From Companilactobacillus bobalius (GTDB taxonomy: Bacteria; Bacillota; Bacilli; Lactobacillales; Lactobacillaceae), in NCBI RefSeq assembly GCF_009764355.1, contig NZ_LNUA01000032.1, forward strand, positions 372,001 through 436,000: a DNA stretch of 64,000 nucleotides, read 5' to 3'. This document shows positions 28,899 to 38,090 of the stretch, piece by piece; positions within the stretch are counted from its first letter, which is position 1; every line of letters starts with the position of its first letter. Position numbers and translations under genes: made by a program. The notes under the pieces are model-generated. The model was not told where the DNA came from and ran no database searches. It saw only the letters and a list, made by a program, of their open reading frames with translations.

Positions 28899-29858
28899 TT
28901 GTTAGATGAGAAATCGAGACGTGTTTTTAGTTCTAAAGCATTAAATTATTTTGATGAATTAACTAAGAATATGAGTTATACAAAAACTGCTCAATTGTTA
29001 GGAATCACACAACCCGCATTGACGCAACAGATTAAAAAGATTGAAAGAGTCGTTGGGGCGCCACTATTCTACAGTATCGGTAAGAAGATTTATTTAACCG
29101 ATGCAGGTACTTTACTTTTAAAGTCAACGCATCAAATGTTTGACTTGATCAATGATGTAACTGATCAAATTCAACAAGAGTCCTCAGAAAGATCTGGTAC
29201 AATTAGTATTGGACTTTTGTCGACCGCTGAATCAGTTGTAATTGAAGATTTTATCGTCGAGTACAATCGAGTTAATCCTAATGTTGTTATTGATTTAAAT
29301 TTATTAACTCGTAAGGAACTTTGGGATAACATTCAAAATAATAAAATTGATTTAGCTATTATGTATTTACCTGATAAAAGTATTAAGAGCTGGAAGATTT
29401 ATCGGTCTAAGAAGATTATGAGCGATAATATTATGTTGGTTCATAATGATGAAAAGATTAATAAAAAGAAGAGCGTTAGTTATAAAGACGCCACAGCTAA
29501 ACCTTGGGCTACTTATTTGAAGAGTTATTATTTTTATGAATTGATCAGTGAAAGATATCGAGATGCTTTAGTCGATTTTCCTAAGGTTATTGCTCGGTTC
29601 TCGGCACCTTATCAATTATTGAAATTTGCACAAGAATCATCTGATGTTTATACGGTTTTGCCATTGAGTTTTTGTATTGCGCATCAATCAATGTTTAAAC
29701 TTTATCAAACACCACTTGAACCAGCTATAACAAGTGATTTATCATTTGTATATCGAGAGGACAAAGAAAAGATTCCAAGAATTGAAGATTTCCTCAATGA
29801 ATGGGATAATTTCTTAGATAAGATGAGCTATGTTGATCGTCTTAAGTCTTCAAGATAA
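28899..29858 (+). CDS. LysR family transcriptional regulator
   Basis: This 319-residue regulator has the N-terminal LysR winged helix-turn-helix (KNMSYTKTAQLLGITQPALTQQIKKIERVVGAPLF, residues about 27-60) and a C-terminal periplasmic-binding-like effector domain. It starts at TTG after AGGAGGA. It precedes ppaC by 24 bases on the same strand, so the two may be co-transcribed. The effector and targets are unknown. Confidence 0.9.
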   Translation: MLDEKSRRVFSSKALNYFDELTKNMSYTKTAQLLGITQPALTQQIKKIERVVGAPLFYSIGKKIYLTDAGTLLLKSTHQMFDLINDVTDQIQQESSERSGTISIGLLSTAESVVIEDFIVEYNRVNPNVVIDLNLLTRKELWDNIQNNKIDLAIMYLPDKSIKSWKIYRSKKIMSDNIMLVHNDEKINKKKSVSYKDATAKPWATYLKSYYFYELISERYRDALVDFPKVIARFSAPYQLLKFAQESSDVYTVLPLSFCIAHQSMFKLYQTPLEPAITSDLSFVYREDKEKIPRIEDFLNEWDNFLDKMSYVDRLKSSR

Positions 29859-29882
29859 ATATTAAAAAGGGGCGCACAATTC

Positions 29883-30818
29883 ATGCCAAAAGAAAAAGAA
29901 TTAGTTTTTGGACACAGAAATCCTGATACAGATGCAGTTTCAGCTGCCGTTGCTTATTCATATTTACAAAATCAATTAGGATACAATACTGAAGCTGTTG
30001 CTTTGGGTGAACCTAACCTAGAAACAAAATTTGTTTATAATCATTTTGATGCTAAATATCCACGTATCATCTCAGCCATTAATGGTGAAGTTAAAAAAGT
30101 TATGTTAGTTGATCATAATGAAAAACAACAAAGTGTACCTGACATCGATGATGTTCAAATTACACACGTTGTAGACCATCATAGAATTGCTAATTTCGAA
30201 ACAAAATTGCCTCTATACTATCGTGCAGAGCCACTTGGTTGTGTAAGTACAATTATTTGGAAGATGTATAACGAAAATGATGTTGAAGTACCTGCTAAGA
30301 TTGCTGCATTGATGGCTTCATCAATTATTTCTGATACTCTATTATTGAAATCACCTACAACAACTGATGAAGATAGAGCTGCTTTGAAGAGCCTAGCTAA
30401 GACAGCTGGCATCGATTATGAATCATACGGTCTTGAGATGTTGAAAGCTGGTACAAATCTTGACAGCAAGTCAACACAAGAACTAATTGATATGGATGCT
30501 AAGAGCTTTGATATGAAGGGTAATAGCGTACGTATTGCTCAAGTTAATACTGTTGATATTGACGATACTCTAAAACGTGAAGCTGACTTTGTTAAAGACA
30601 TTAAGGCTGAAAGTGCTGACAAGGGTTACAACTTATTTGTATTGTTGATTACAAATATCTTAACAAGCGATACAACAGGTATTATCATCGGAGACGATAG
30701 TGCTATCAAGACATTTGAAGAAGCACTTAATACTAAGGTTTCAGATAACAAAGCTAGTTTACCTGGTGTTGTATCACGTAAGAAGCAAGTTGTTCCTCCA
30801 TTGGATGCTAAATTTTAA
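29883..30818 (+). CDS. ppaC: Manganese-dependent inorganic pyrophosphatase
   Basis: The family II enzyme hydrolyses pyrophosphate and drives biosynthetic reactions forward. At 311 residues it has the DHH and DHHA2 domains. Metal ligands are visible in GHRNPDTDAVSAA and in the DHH motif VVDHHRIANF; the substrate-binding SRKKQ is near the C-terminus. The start follows GGGGCG. A terminator closes the gene. Confidence 0.97.
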   Translation: MPKEKELVFGHRNPDTDAVSAAVAYSYLQNQLGYNTEAVALGEPNLETKFVYNHFDAKYPRIISAINGEVKKVMLVDHNEKQQSVPDIDDVQITHVVDHHRIANFETKLPLYYRAEPLGCVSTIIWKMYNENDVEVPAKIAALMASSIISDTLLLKSPTTTDEDRAALKSLAKTAGIDYESYGLEMLKAGTNLDSKSTQELIDMDAKSFDMKGNSVRIAQVNTVDIDDTLKREADFVKDIKAESADKGYNLFVLLITNILTSDTTGIIIGDDSAIKTFEEALNTKVSDNKASLPGVVSRKKQVVPPLDAKF

Positions 30819-30841
30819 TTTAATATTATGATTTTAAAAAG

Positions 30842-30877
30842 ATAAGAAATCCTTTTGAAGGTTTCTTATTTTTTTTG
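30842..30877 (+). terminator. Terminator of ppaC
   Basis: ATAAGAAA pairs with TTTCTTAT and inner CCT with AGG, followed by a run of T residues. The rest of the gap up to 31066 is AT-rich with nothing recognisable. Confidence 0.88.
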
Positions 30878-31066
30878 TAGCTAGAATTTTTAGAAATCGT
30901 TATATTATAAGAAAGTAGACTATCAGAAACCAAAACACACGTTTTCACAATTATTTTTATGCAGAATAATGAAATGATCTAAAGAAATGCCATTGTTGTC
31001 AATGGTCAAATTTGTTTATCGAATCCTAAATATTGATAATAAAATTAATGAAAATGAACATTTTTC

Positions 31067-31096
31067 TTGAAAACGTATTCTTAAGTTTGATATAAT
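31067..31096 (+). promoter_or_regulatory. Promoter of the sugar porter with cre-like site
   Basis: TTGAAA (31067-31072), an 18-base spacer and TATAAT (31091-31096). TGAAAACGTATTCT (31068-31081) matches the CcpA cre consensus at 12 of 14 positions and overlaps the -35. Confidence 0.65.
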
Positions 31097-31151
31097 GGCA
31101 ACATTGCTGAAAATTTACTTTTATTTTAGAGTTAGAGGGAGTCTTTTTTTA

Positions 31152-32036
31152 ATGAATGTAATAAATATTTTAATTGGTCTTTTACCAATGATCGGTTGGG
31201 GTGTTTTCCCAATCATGACTGGGAAGTTCGGAGGGAAGCCAGTCAATCAAATTATTGGTGCTACATATGGTACTTTGTTATCTGCTATTGTTGTTGCAGT
31301 TGCTATGCAAACACCTTTATTGACAGGTAAGAATTTCTTGTTCACATTTTTATCTGGTGCTTGTTGGTCCATTGCTCAAAGTTTGGTATTCTACGCCTTT
31401 GGTGAAATGGGTGTTTCTAAAACAATGCCGGTTTCAACTGGTTTTCAATTGATTGGTACTTCATTGTGGGGTGTCGTGGTTCTAGGAGAGTGGCCTTCAG
31501 TAACGGCTAAATTGATCGGCTTTTTCTCAATTGTTTTAATTATTATTGGAGTTTATCTAACTACGTATAGTGAGAAAAAGGTTACTGAGAGTGAATCAAG
31601 TGTTGTTAAAGGTATTTCTTTGGTACTAATTGCTACGATCGGTTATGTTGGATATTCAGCATTTCCACAAGCTGTTTACGTTGATAGTTTCCAAGCATTC
31701 TTGCCACAGGCTTTAGGTATGGCAGTTGCGTCAACTATTTTTGCTTTTATTACAAAGAGTAATCGACAAGCTAAACCATATAGATCTAAGAGTACTTATT
31801 TGAATATTATTAGTGGTATCTTCTTTGCTTTTGCCGCTTTGACATATTTGATCTCATCACGTAAAGATGTGAATGGATTAGCTACTGGATTTACGCTTTC
31901 ACAAATGAATGTTATTATCGGAACACTTGGTGGTATCTATATCCTGCATGAAAGAAAGACACATAAAGAAATGATCATGGTTATTTCTGGATTGATCTTG
32001 GTTGTCGTGGCCGGAATTATTACAGCCTTCATATAA
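31152..32036 (+). CDS. GRP family sugar uptake protein (RbsU/GlcU type)
   Basis: This 294-residue integral membrane protein has about ten hydrophobic segments and belongs to the glucose/ribose porter family, proton-coupled sugar uptake carriers. It begins MNVINILIGLLPMIGWGVFP and has the family stretch VSTGFQLIGTSLWGVVVLGEWPS. I place the start at ATG 31152, because the frame start at 31095 overlaps the -10 box. It lies directly upstream of the ribose operon, so ribose is the likely substrate, but glucose is possible. A terminator separates it from rbsR. Confidence 0.9.
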   Translation: MNVINILIGLLPMIGWGVFPIMTGKFGGKPVNQIIGATYGTLLSAIVVAVAMQTPLLTGKNFLFTFLSGACWSIAQSLVFYAFGEMGVSKTMPVSTGFQLIGTSLWGVVVLGEWPSVTAKLIGFFSIVLIIIGVYLTTYSEKKVTESESSVVKGISLVLIATIGYVGYSAFPQAVYVDSFQAFLPQALGMAVASTIFAFITKSNRQAKPYRSKSTYLNIISGIFFAFAALTYLISSRKDVNGLATGFTLSQMNVIIGTLGGIYILHERKTHKEMIMVISGLILVVVAGIITAFI

Positions 32037-32044
32037 AAATAATT

Positions 32045-32080
32045 TAAGTCTTGATCTGAAAGGGTTAAGACTCTTTTTTT
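32045..32080 (+). terminator. Terminator of the sugar porter
   Basis: AGTCTT (32047-32052) pairs with AAGACT (32067-32072), followed by CTTTTTTT. Confidence 0.8.
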
Positions 32081-32101
32081 GAGATTTATAAAAAAATATT
32101 A

Positions 32102-32130
32102 TTGACAGCGCTTACACAACAAGATATGAT
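32102..32130 (+). promoter_or_regulatory. Sigma-A promoter of the ribose operon
   Basis: TTGACA (32102-32107), a 17-base spacer and TATGAT (32125-32130). Confidence 0.85.
32103..32116 (-). promoter_or_regulatory. Perfect CcpA cre site on the ribose promoter
   Basis: Read on the minus strand TGTAAGCGCTGTCA matches TGWAANCGNTNWCA at every position. It overlaps the -35, the usual position for carbon catabolite repression. Confidence 0.8.
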
Positions 32131-32145
32131 GTGCTCGTAAGCGTA

Positions 32146-32161
32146 AGTAAAACGGTTTACT
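32146..32161. promoter_or_regulatory. LacI-type operator (probable RbsR site)
   Basis: AGTAAA-ACGG-TTTACT is a palindrome with 6-bp arms and a central CG, typical of LacI-family operators. It lies just after the predicted transcription start, so RbsR binding would block transcription of its own operon. Confidence 0.75.
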
Positions 32162-32181
32162 GGTTTGAGAGGTGTTTCACT

Positions 32182-33198
32182 TTGAAAAGAAATCATAAAA
32201 CAACGATTAGAGATGTTGCTAATAAAGCAGATATTTCGGTCACAACAGTTTCTTTAATTCTAAATGGCAAAGGTGATCGCTTTAGTGAAGAAACAAAAGA
32301 AAAAGTTCATAAAGCTCAGACAGAGCTGGATTATTATCCAGACTATTATGCAAGAGGATTGGTAGGACAGAGAACCAATTCAATCGGCATTGTGATTCCG
32401 GATATTATGAATCCTTTCTTTGCTAGTTTAGGATTGAGTGTTGAGCAGGCTGCCATCCCTAAGGGTTATTTTCCTCAAATCTTTAGTGTCAACGGTTTTA
32501 AAGAGAATATCGATTATTTTATTGAGCAATTTGCTTCAGGAACACAAAAGGGTTTGATTTTAGCGGCTCCAGGAGCATCTAAAGAAATTGTTGATAAATT
32601 ATCGACGCATAATAATATTCCCATGGTACTAACTGATCAAGCTGATTTAAATATTGATGATGATCGGGTTTTGATCAATGAAGAGGTATCAGGAGAACAG
32701 ATTGCGGAACATATATTATCTCTAGGTCATAAGCATGTCGCTTTTGTAATACCTGAATCGTTGACAATGAACTTAGTAAAACGTTTTACTGGTTACGAAA
32801 AAGCTTTTAAAAATCATAATTTGAGAATTGAAAAGGAGTTGATTTTTAGAGCAACTTTTGGACCAGAAGGTGGTGTTGAGGCAGCACATAAGATTGTTCA
32901 GACTAATGCCACAGCTGTTATAGCCATTAATGATGATGTGGCGATGGGTGTTTACAAGGGCTTGAATTTATTGGACAAGAGAATACCCGAAGATTATTCA
33001 GTCGTTGGTTTCGATGATATTAATTTAAATAAATATTTGACGCCGAGTTTAACGACTATGGCCCAACCAATAGATGAAATTGGTGAACAAGTGGTAGAAC
33101 TATTAATTAATCGAATCAAAAATCCCAGTAGTGCAAAGAAGACAATTATTCTAAATACTAAGTTAAAAATTGGAGATTCAACAAGAAAAGTGATTTAA
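32182..33198 (+). CDS. rbsR: LacI family ribose operon repressor
   Basis: This 338-residue repressor has the LacI helix-turn-helix (TTIRDVANKADISVTTVSLILNG) and hinge (FSEETKEKVHKAQTELDYYPD), followed by the periplasmic-binding-like sugar domain. I place the start at TTG 32182 (AGAGGTG upstream). The frame opens at GTG 32131, but that codon touches the -10 box and cannot be on the transcript. It is the first gene of the rbs operon and 15 bases upstream of rbsD, so the effector is probably ribose. Confidence 0.92.
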   Translation: MKRNHKTTIRDVANKADISVTTVSLILNGKGDRFSEETKEKVHKAQTELDYYPDYYARGLVGQRTNSIGIVIPDIMNPFFASLGLSVEQAAIPKGYFPQIFSVNGFKENIDYFIEQFASGTQKGLILAAPGASKEIVDKLSTHNNIPMVLTDQADLNIDDDRVLINEEVSGEQIAEHILSLGHKHVAFVIPESLTMNLVKRFTGYEKAFKNHNLRIEKELIFRATFGPEGGVEAAHKIVQTNATAVIAINDDVAMGVYKGLNLLDKRIPEDYSVVGFDDINLNKYLTPSLTTMAQPIDEIGEQVVELLINRIKNPSSAKKTIILNTKLKIGDSTRKVI

Positions 33199-33213
33199 GA
33201 GGGGGACGAACTG

Positions 33214-33606
33214 ATGAAAAAAGGTTTAGTTTTGAATACTCAGATTTCCGCAGTGATAGCCGATATGGGTCATTTTGATACTTTGTCAATTGGAGATGCT
33301 GGTATGCCAGTACCTGCCGGAACAAAGAAAATTGATTTGGCCGTTCAAAAGGGTTTACCTAGCTTTATTGATGTTTTACAGAATGTACTTTCAGAATTAC
33401 AAATTCAAAAGGTATATTTGGCAGAGGAAATTAAAACGCAGAATCCTGAACAATTGGCTAATATCAAAAAGTTGATCGATGTACCAATCGAATTTATTCC
33501 ACATGATGAAATGAAAAAAAGATTAAGTACTAATAAGGCTTTCATCCGTACTGGTGAAGCTAGTCCGTTTTCAAATATCATTTTAGAGAGTGGAGTCACA
33601 TTTTAA
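33214..33606 (+). CDS. rbsD: D-ribose pyranase
   Basis: RbsD interconverts the pyranose and furanose forms of ribose so that ribokinase can use it. At 130 residues the length is normal. Family markers are the N-terminal [26 protein letters not shown] with the catalytic His, and the C-terminal [19 protein letters not shown]. It starts after AGAGGGGG. It is followed 16 bases later by rbsA. Confidence 0.96.
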   Translation: MKKGLVLNTQISAVIADMGHFDTLSIGDAGMPVPAGTKKIDLAVQKGLPSFIDVLQNVLSELQIQKVYLAEEIKTQNPEQLANIKKLIDVPIEFIPHDEMKKRLSTNKAFIRTGEASPFSNIILESGVTF

Positions 33607-33622
33607 CCGGAGGTGATTTTTT

Positions 33623-35122
33623 ATGAAGATTGAAATGAAAAATATTTCTAAAGCCTTTGGTACTAATAAAGTTTTGGAAGGTGTTAATTTCACTGTTCAA
33701 TCTGGAGAAGTTCATACTTTGATGGGTGAAAATGGTGCTGGTAAATCGACACTAATGAATATTCTTACTGGCCTTTATGATGATGATGGCGGAGAAATTT
33801 ATGTCGATGGTAAGCAAACACAATTTAATGGTCCGCTTGATGCGGAACAACATGGAATTTCTTTTATCCATCAAGAAATGAATAATTTTTTGGAAATGTC
33901 AGTTGTTGATAATATGTTTCTTAATAAGGAAATAAAAAACAAATTTGGCATTATGAATGAAAGCAAAATGCATGAACAAGCTAGATTCTATTTAAATAAA
34001 TTGGGGACCAAGATTGATGTCGATAAGCCAATTGGAACGTTGAGCGTAGGGCGTCAGCAGATGATTGAAATTGCCAAGTCTTTGATGACGGATGCTAAGA
34101 TTATTATTATGGACGAACCAACTGCAGCTTTAACTGAAAATGAAATTGCACAACTATTTGAAGTAGTACGTGATTTGAAAAAACAAGGTGTTGGTTTTAT
34201 CTACATTTCTCACCGTATGGAAGAAATTTTTGAAATTGCGGATAAAGTAACAGTAATGCGTGATGGTATTTCTATTAATGAGTATTCAACTAAAGATGTA
34301 AATATGAAACAATTAGTCAAAGATATGGTTGGACGTGAAATTGGAGACTTCTATCCGGACCGTGACCCTCATTTTGGTAAAGTTTCGCTTGAAGTTCAGC
34401 ACCTATCGGAAAAAGGTGTTTTCAGTGATGTTAATTTTCGAGTTCACGAAGGTGAAATCTTAGCATTTTCTGGATTGATGGGTGCTGGAAGAACAGAAAT
34501 CATGCGCTCTATCTTTGGAATTGATCCTCATAACGAAGGTAAAATCTTGATTGATGGTAAGGAGGTGCATATTCATTCGCCTCAGGAGGCTATCAAAAAT
34601 CAAATTGGTTTCTTAACAGAGAATCGTAAGGATGAAGGTCTGATTTTAAATGACTCATTGCGTGACAATATTGCTTTACCATCGATTGGTGGATTTGTTA
34701 AACACGGGATTATTGATGACAAATCTGTAAACGATTTCACAAATATGTTAATGAAACGTTTGACGGTTAAGGCTCAAAGTGCTGATGTTAGTGCTGGTAG
34801 TTTGAGCGGTGGTAATCAGCAAAAGGTAGTTTTGGCTAAATGGGTCGGTTCAGGATCTAGAGTGTTGATTTTAGATGAGCCTACTCGTGGTGTTGATGTT
34901 GGTGCTAAACGTGAAATTTATGACTTGATGAATGAATTAACTGATCGGCATGTTGCTATTATTATGATTTCAAGTGATTTACCAGAAGTTTTAGGTATGA
35001 GTGATAAAATTGCAGTCGTTTATGAAGGTAAGATTACAGGAATCGTAGATACAAAGACAGCAACACAAGAGTCAGTTATGACTTTAGCGACAGGGGGATC
35101 AAACGATGGAAGAACAAACTAA
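33623..35122 (+). CDS. rbsA: Ribose ABC transporter ATP-binding protein
   Basis: RbsA energises ribose import. It is a fused double ATPase of 499 residues. The first domain has GENGAGKST, SVGRQQMIEI and MDEPTAALTENE. The second has the degenerate GLMGAGRTE Walker A, and a full LSGGNQQKVVLAKW and LDEPTRGVDVG. The degenerate second P-loop is normal for this family. Its last 17 bases overlap rbsC, so translation is probably coupled. Confidence 0.97.
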   Translation: MKIEMKNISKAFGTNKVLEGVNFTVQSGEVHTLMGENGAGKSTLMNILTGLYDDDGGEIYVDGKQTQFNGPLDAEQHGISFIHQEMNNFLEMSVVDNMFLNKEIKNKFGIMNESKMHEQARFYLNKLGTKIDVDKPIGTLSVGRQQMIEIAKSLMTDAKIIIMDEPTAALTENEIAQLFEVVRDLKKQGVGFIYISHRMEEIFEIADKVTVMRDGISINEYSTKDVNMKQLVKDMVGREIGDFYPDRDPHFGKVSLEVQHLSEKGVFSDVNFRVHEGEILAFSGLMGAGRTEIMRSIFGIDPHNEGKILIDGKEVHIHSPQEAIKNQIGFLTENRKDEGLILNDSLRDNIALPSIGGFVKHGIIDDKSVNDFTNMLMKRLTVKAQSADVSAGSLSGGNQQKVVLAKWVGSGSRVLILDEPTRGVDVGAKREIYDLMNELTDRHVAIIMISSDLPEVLGMSDKIAVVYEGKITGIVDTKTATQESVMTLATGGSNDGRTN

Positions 35123-36092
35123 AATCGCTGAGAAAAGCGAAAAAAGTGGTTTTAATTTCAAAAAGTTTATTAGTAAGTTAGGACCTTTGGTAGCCTTAAT
35201 TATTTTGATTATCTTGGTTACTGCTCTGAGTCCAGGATTTATTCAACCTAGTAATTTATTAAACCTATTGAGACAAGTATCAATTAATGCCGTAATTGCC
35301 TTTGGGATGACCTTTGTAATTTTAACTGGTGGTATTGATTTGTCGGTTGGTTCAATCCTTGCTTTAACTGGTGCGGTAACGGCCTCAATGTTGGCCAGTG
35401 GCACTTCAGCAATTGTCGCTTTGCTAGTCGGATTTTTAATGGGTGGACTTCTAGGATTCTTAAATGGGATTTTGATTGCCTATGGTAAAGCCGCACCATT
35501 CATTGCTACATTAGCAACTATGACCATTTTCCGCGGTGCTACATATGTATTTACAAATGGTAATCCTATTACTGGGGCCAAGATGAATAACAGTTTTCTT
35601 TTCCAATTTATGGGTCGTGGCTACTTGTTAGGAATTCCAGTTCCAATCTTTATTATGGCAATTGTTTATTTAATTTTATATGTCTTGTTACATAAGACAA
35701 CATTTGGACGTAAAACATATGCTTTGGGTGGCAACGAACAAGCTGCTTACATTGCTGGTGTTAAGACAAAAATTGTTACAATGTGGATCTATACTATTTC
35801 TGGATTGATGGCATCATTAGCTGGAATCATTTTAACTTCACGTTTGAGCTCTGCCCAACCGGATGCTGGGACATCTTATGAAATGGATGCTATTGCCGCT
35901 GTTGTTTTAGGTGGTACGTCATTGGCTGGTGGTAAAGGTAGAATCTTTGGAACTTTAATTGGTGCCTTGATAATTGGTACATTGAATAACGGTATGAATT
36001 TGTTGGGAATTTCCAGTTTCTATCAACAGATCGTTAAAGGTATTGTAATTTTGATTGCTGTACTACTAGATAGACGTTCATCAAATGATTAA
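35106..36092 (+). CDS. rbsC: Ribose ABC transporter permease
   Basis: RbsC is the membrane permease of the ribose importer, acting as a dimer with RbsA. The 328-residue protein has about ten hydrophobic segments. It carries the family stretches NAVIAFGMTFVILTGGIDLSVGS and AIAAVVLGGTSLAGGKGRIFGT. The start lies inside the end of rbsA. The next gene, rbsB, starts 25 bases later. Confidence 0.97.
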   Translation: MEEQTKIAEKSEKSGFNFKKFISKLGPLVALIILIILVTALSPGFIQPSNLLNLLRQVSINAVIAFGMTFVILTGGIDLSVGSILALTGAVTASMLASGTSAIVALLVGFLMGGLLGFLNGILIAYGKAAPFIATLATMTIFRGATYVFTNGNPITGAKMNNSFLFQFMGRGYLLGIPVPIFIMAIVYLILYVLLHKTTFGRKTYALGGNEQAAYIAGVKTKIVTMWIYTISGLMASLAGIILTSRLSSAQPDAGTSYEMDAIAAVVLGGTSLAGGKGRIFGTLIGALIIGTLNNGMNLLGISSFYQQIVKGIVILIAVLLDRRSSND

Positions 36093-36116
36093 TCATATTA
36101 AGGGGGATTTTCTATT

Positions 36117-37076
36117 ATGAAGAAATCTTTAAAGCGTGTACTTTTAGCAGTTAGTATCTCTGCATTAGCTATGTTTACTCTAGCAGGATGTGGAAAGTCA
36201 GGTCTTGACTCAGGTGGATCAAGTGATTCTAAAGTAGAGACTAAGAAACCTAAGGACATTAAAGTTGGAGCTTCACTATCAACTTTGTCCAATCCATTCT
36301 TTGTTTCCGTTAAGAAGGGGATCAATGATTTAGCTAAGAAAAATGGAACCAATGTCCAAGTTTCTGATGCACAAAATGATACAGCTAAACAAAATAATGA
36401 TATTGAAGATTTAATTACTAAAAAGGTTGATGTTTTGATCATTAACCCAGTAGATTCATCAGCTATTACACCGGCTGTTAAAGACGCAAATGATGCGGGT
36501 ATTCCAGTCATCACCGTTGATCGTTCTAGCGAGGGCGGAAAGGTTTTGACTTTAGTTGCTTCTAATTCCACTAAAGGTGGTAAGATGGCCGCTGAGTTCT
36601 TGATCAAGAAGTTGGGTAACAATGCTAAGGTTGCTGAACTACAAGGAATCCCAGGAGCCTCAGCAACTCGTGAACGTGGTAAAGGTTTTGACAAGTATGC
36701 TAAAGGTAAACTAGATATTGTTGCTAAACAAACAGCTGGATTTGATCGTGCAAAAGGTTTGAGCACTACAGAAAACATTCTTCAAGGAAATTCAGATATT
36801 GTAGGAATTTTCTCACAAAATGATGAAATGGCTCTAGGGGCTGTTCAAGCTGTCAAGTCAGCTAACAAAGATATTGCTATCGTTGGTTTTGATGGTGAAG
36901 AAGATGGTATCAAGGCTGTCAAGTCAGGTAAAATGGCTGCAACAGTAGCACAACAACCAGAAGAAATGGGACGTTTAGCACTACAAGCTGCATATGATCA
37001 TTTCAATGGTAAAAAAGTTAAAAAGAATATTGAATCACCATTGAAATTAGTTACAACTGATAGTTTAAATAAATAG
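36117..37076 (+). CDS. rbsB: Ribose ABC transporter substrate-binding lipoprotein
   Basis: RbsB captures ribose outside the cell and delivers it to RbsAC. The signal peptide ends in a lipobox, LAGC, with Cys25 as the predicted lipid-modified residue after cleavage. The mature protein is a type I sugar-binding fold; SNPFFVSVKKGINDLAKKNG and ITVDRSSEGGKV are typical. At 319 residues the length is normal. The start follows AAGGGGGA. A hairpin with a T run follows, which probably leaves rbsB more abundant than rbsK. Confidence 0.97.
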   Translation: MKKSLKRVLLAVSISALAMFTLAGCGKSGLDSGGSSDSKVETKKPKDIKVGASLSTLSNPFFVSVKKGINDLAKKNGTNVQVSDAQNDTAKQNNDIEDLITKKVDVLIINPVDSSAITPAVKDANDAGIPVITVDRSSEGGKVLTLVASNSTKGGKMAAEFLIKKLGNNAKVAELQGIPGASATRERGKGFDKYAKGKLDIVAKQTAGFDRAKGLSTTENILQGNSDIVGIFSQNDEMALGAVQAVKSANKDIAIVGFDGEEDGIKAVKSGKMAATVAQQPEEMGRLALQAAYDHFNGKKVKKNIESPLKLVTTDSLNK

Positions 37077-37095
37077 TAATCAACATGAATTAAAG

Positions 37096-37128
37096 GGGAA
37101 TATGAATTTACTTCATGTTCCCTTTTTT
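37096..37128 (+). terminator. Intraoperonic terminator between rbsB and rbsK
   Basis: An 11-bp stem (37096-37106 with 37112-37122, one G-U pair) with a five-base loop, then six T residues. It ends 13 bases before the rbsK start. Confidence 0.85.
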
Positions 37129-37141
37129 GGAGGAGAGCAAA

Positions 37142-38053
37142 ATGGCAAATAAAGTAGTTGTAATCGGAAGTATTAACGTTGACAGTATCATGCATATCGA
37201 TAACTTACCCAAACCTGGTGAGACTATAAAAATGAATTCCTTCTCGAAAGCTGGTGGTGGTAAGGGTGCTAACCAAGCTGTTGCTGCGGCCAGATCAGAA
37301 GCAGATACTAGTTTCATTGGTCGTGTTGGGGATGACGGTAATGGAAAATTAATGTTGAAACTCTTAAAAGAGGATCATATAGATACAAAACACGTTACAG
37401 TAGTTCCGAAGGAAGATACGGGGCAATCATATATTCTTCTACAAAAATCAGGTCAGAACTCCATTATTTATCAAGCAGGTGCCAATGCTTTGGTAACTGC
37501 CGAAGATGTTGATCAAGCTCAAGATACGATTAAGCAGAGTGATTTTATTGTTACAGAATTCGAGACACCAATCCCAGCTGCTATTGCTGCCTTTAAAGTT
37601 GCTCATACGGCTAAGAAGGTAAAACGATGTATTAATTGACTCGCCGTTAAAGACATCCCTGAGGAACTCTTAAAATTGACAGATATCATTACTCCTAATG
37701 AGACGGAAAGTGAGTTAATTTCAGGTATTAAAATTACTGACGAGGATTCTTTGAAAATGTCTGCTGATTTTTATCATAATTTAGGAATCAGTGGTGTAAT
37801 TATTACTTTGGGATCAAAGGGTTCATTTGTTTCTCTAAACGGTAAGTCAGAACAAATTCCAGCCTTTAAAGTCAAGGCTGTTGATACCACGGCCGCAGGC
37901 GATACCTTTATTGGTGCGTTAGCATCTGAATTGAATCCAGATCTATCTAATATCCATGATGCAATTGTCTATGCAAGTAAAGCTTCATCATTAACAGTTC
38001 AAAAATTAGGAGCTTTTCCTTCAATTCCTAAACGCGAGGCTGTTCTAAAATAA
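37142..38053 (+). pseudogene. rbsK: Ribokinase, interrupted by an in-frame stop
   Basis: Ribokinase phosphorylates ribose to ribose-5-phosphate and would complete the operon. The frame begins at ATG 37142 (GGAGGAGAG upstream) and has the PfkB-family start and GGGKGANQAVAAAR motif. It stops at TGA 37637-37639 after 165 residues. The same frame then continues and encodes the rest, including the catalytic DTTAAGDTFIGAL motif. The residues around the stop also lack the NPAP loop usual at this point, so more than one base seems changed. Either half alone would be inactive. A sequencing error is possible. Confidence 0.88.
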
Positions 38054-38059
38054 ACTAAA

Positions 38060-38090
38060 AAACACGTCGAAAATTAATTCGGCGTGTTTT
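38060..38090 (+). terminator. Terminator of the ribose operon
   Basis: AACACGTCGAA pairs with TTCGGCGTGTT (one G-U pair) and runs into TTT. The rest of the gap to 38317 is AT-rich and shows no supported gene. Confidence 0.88.

Noticed and set aside
31095..31151. N-terminal extension of the sugar porter
   Set aside because: The codon at 31095 overlaps the -10 box and would not be transcribed; the family start fits ATG 31152.
36098..36778. 226-codon minus-strand frame opposite rbsB
   Set aside because: Antisense shadow of a clearly recognised lipoprotein gene; no family similarity.
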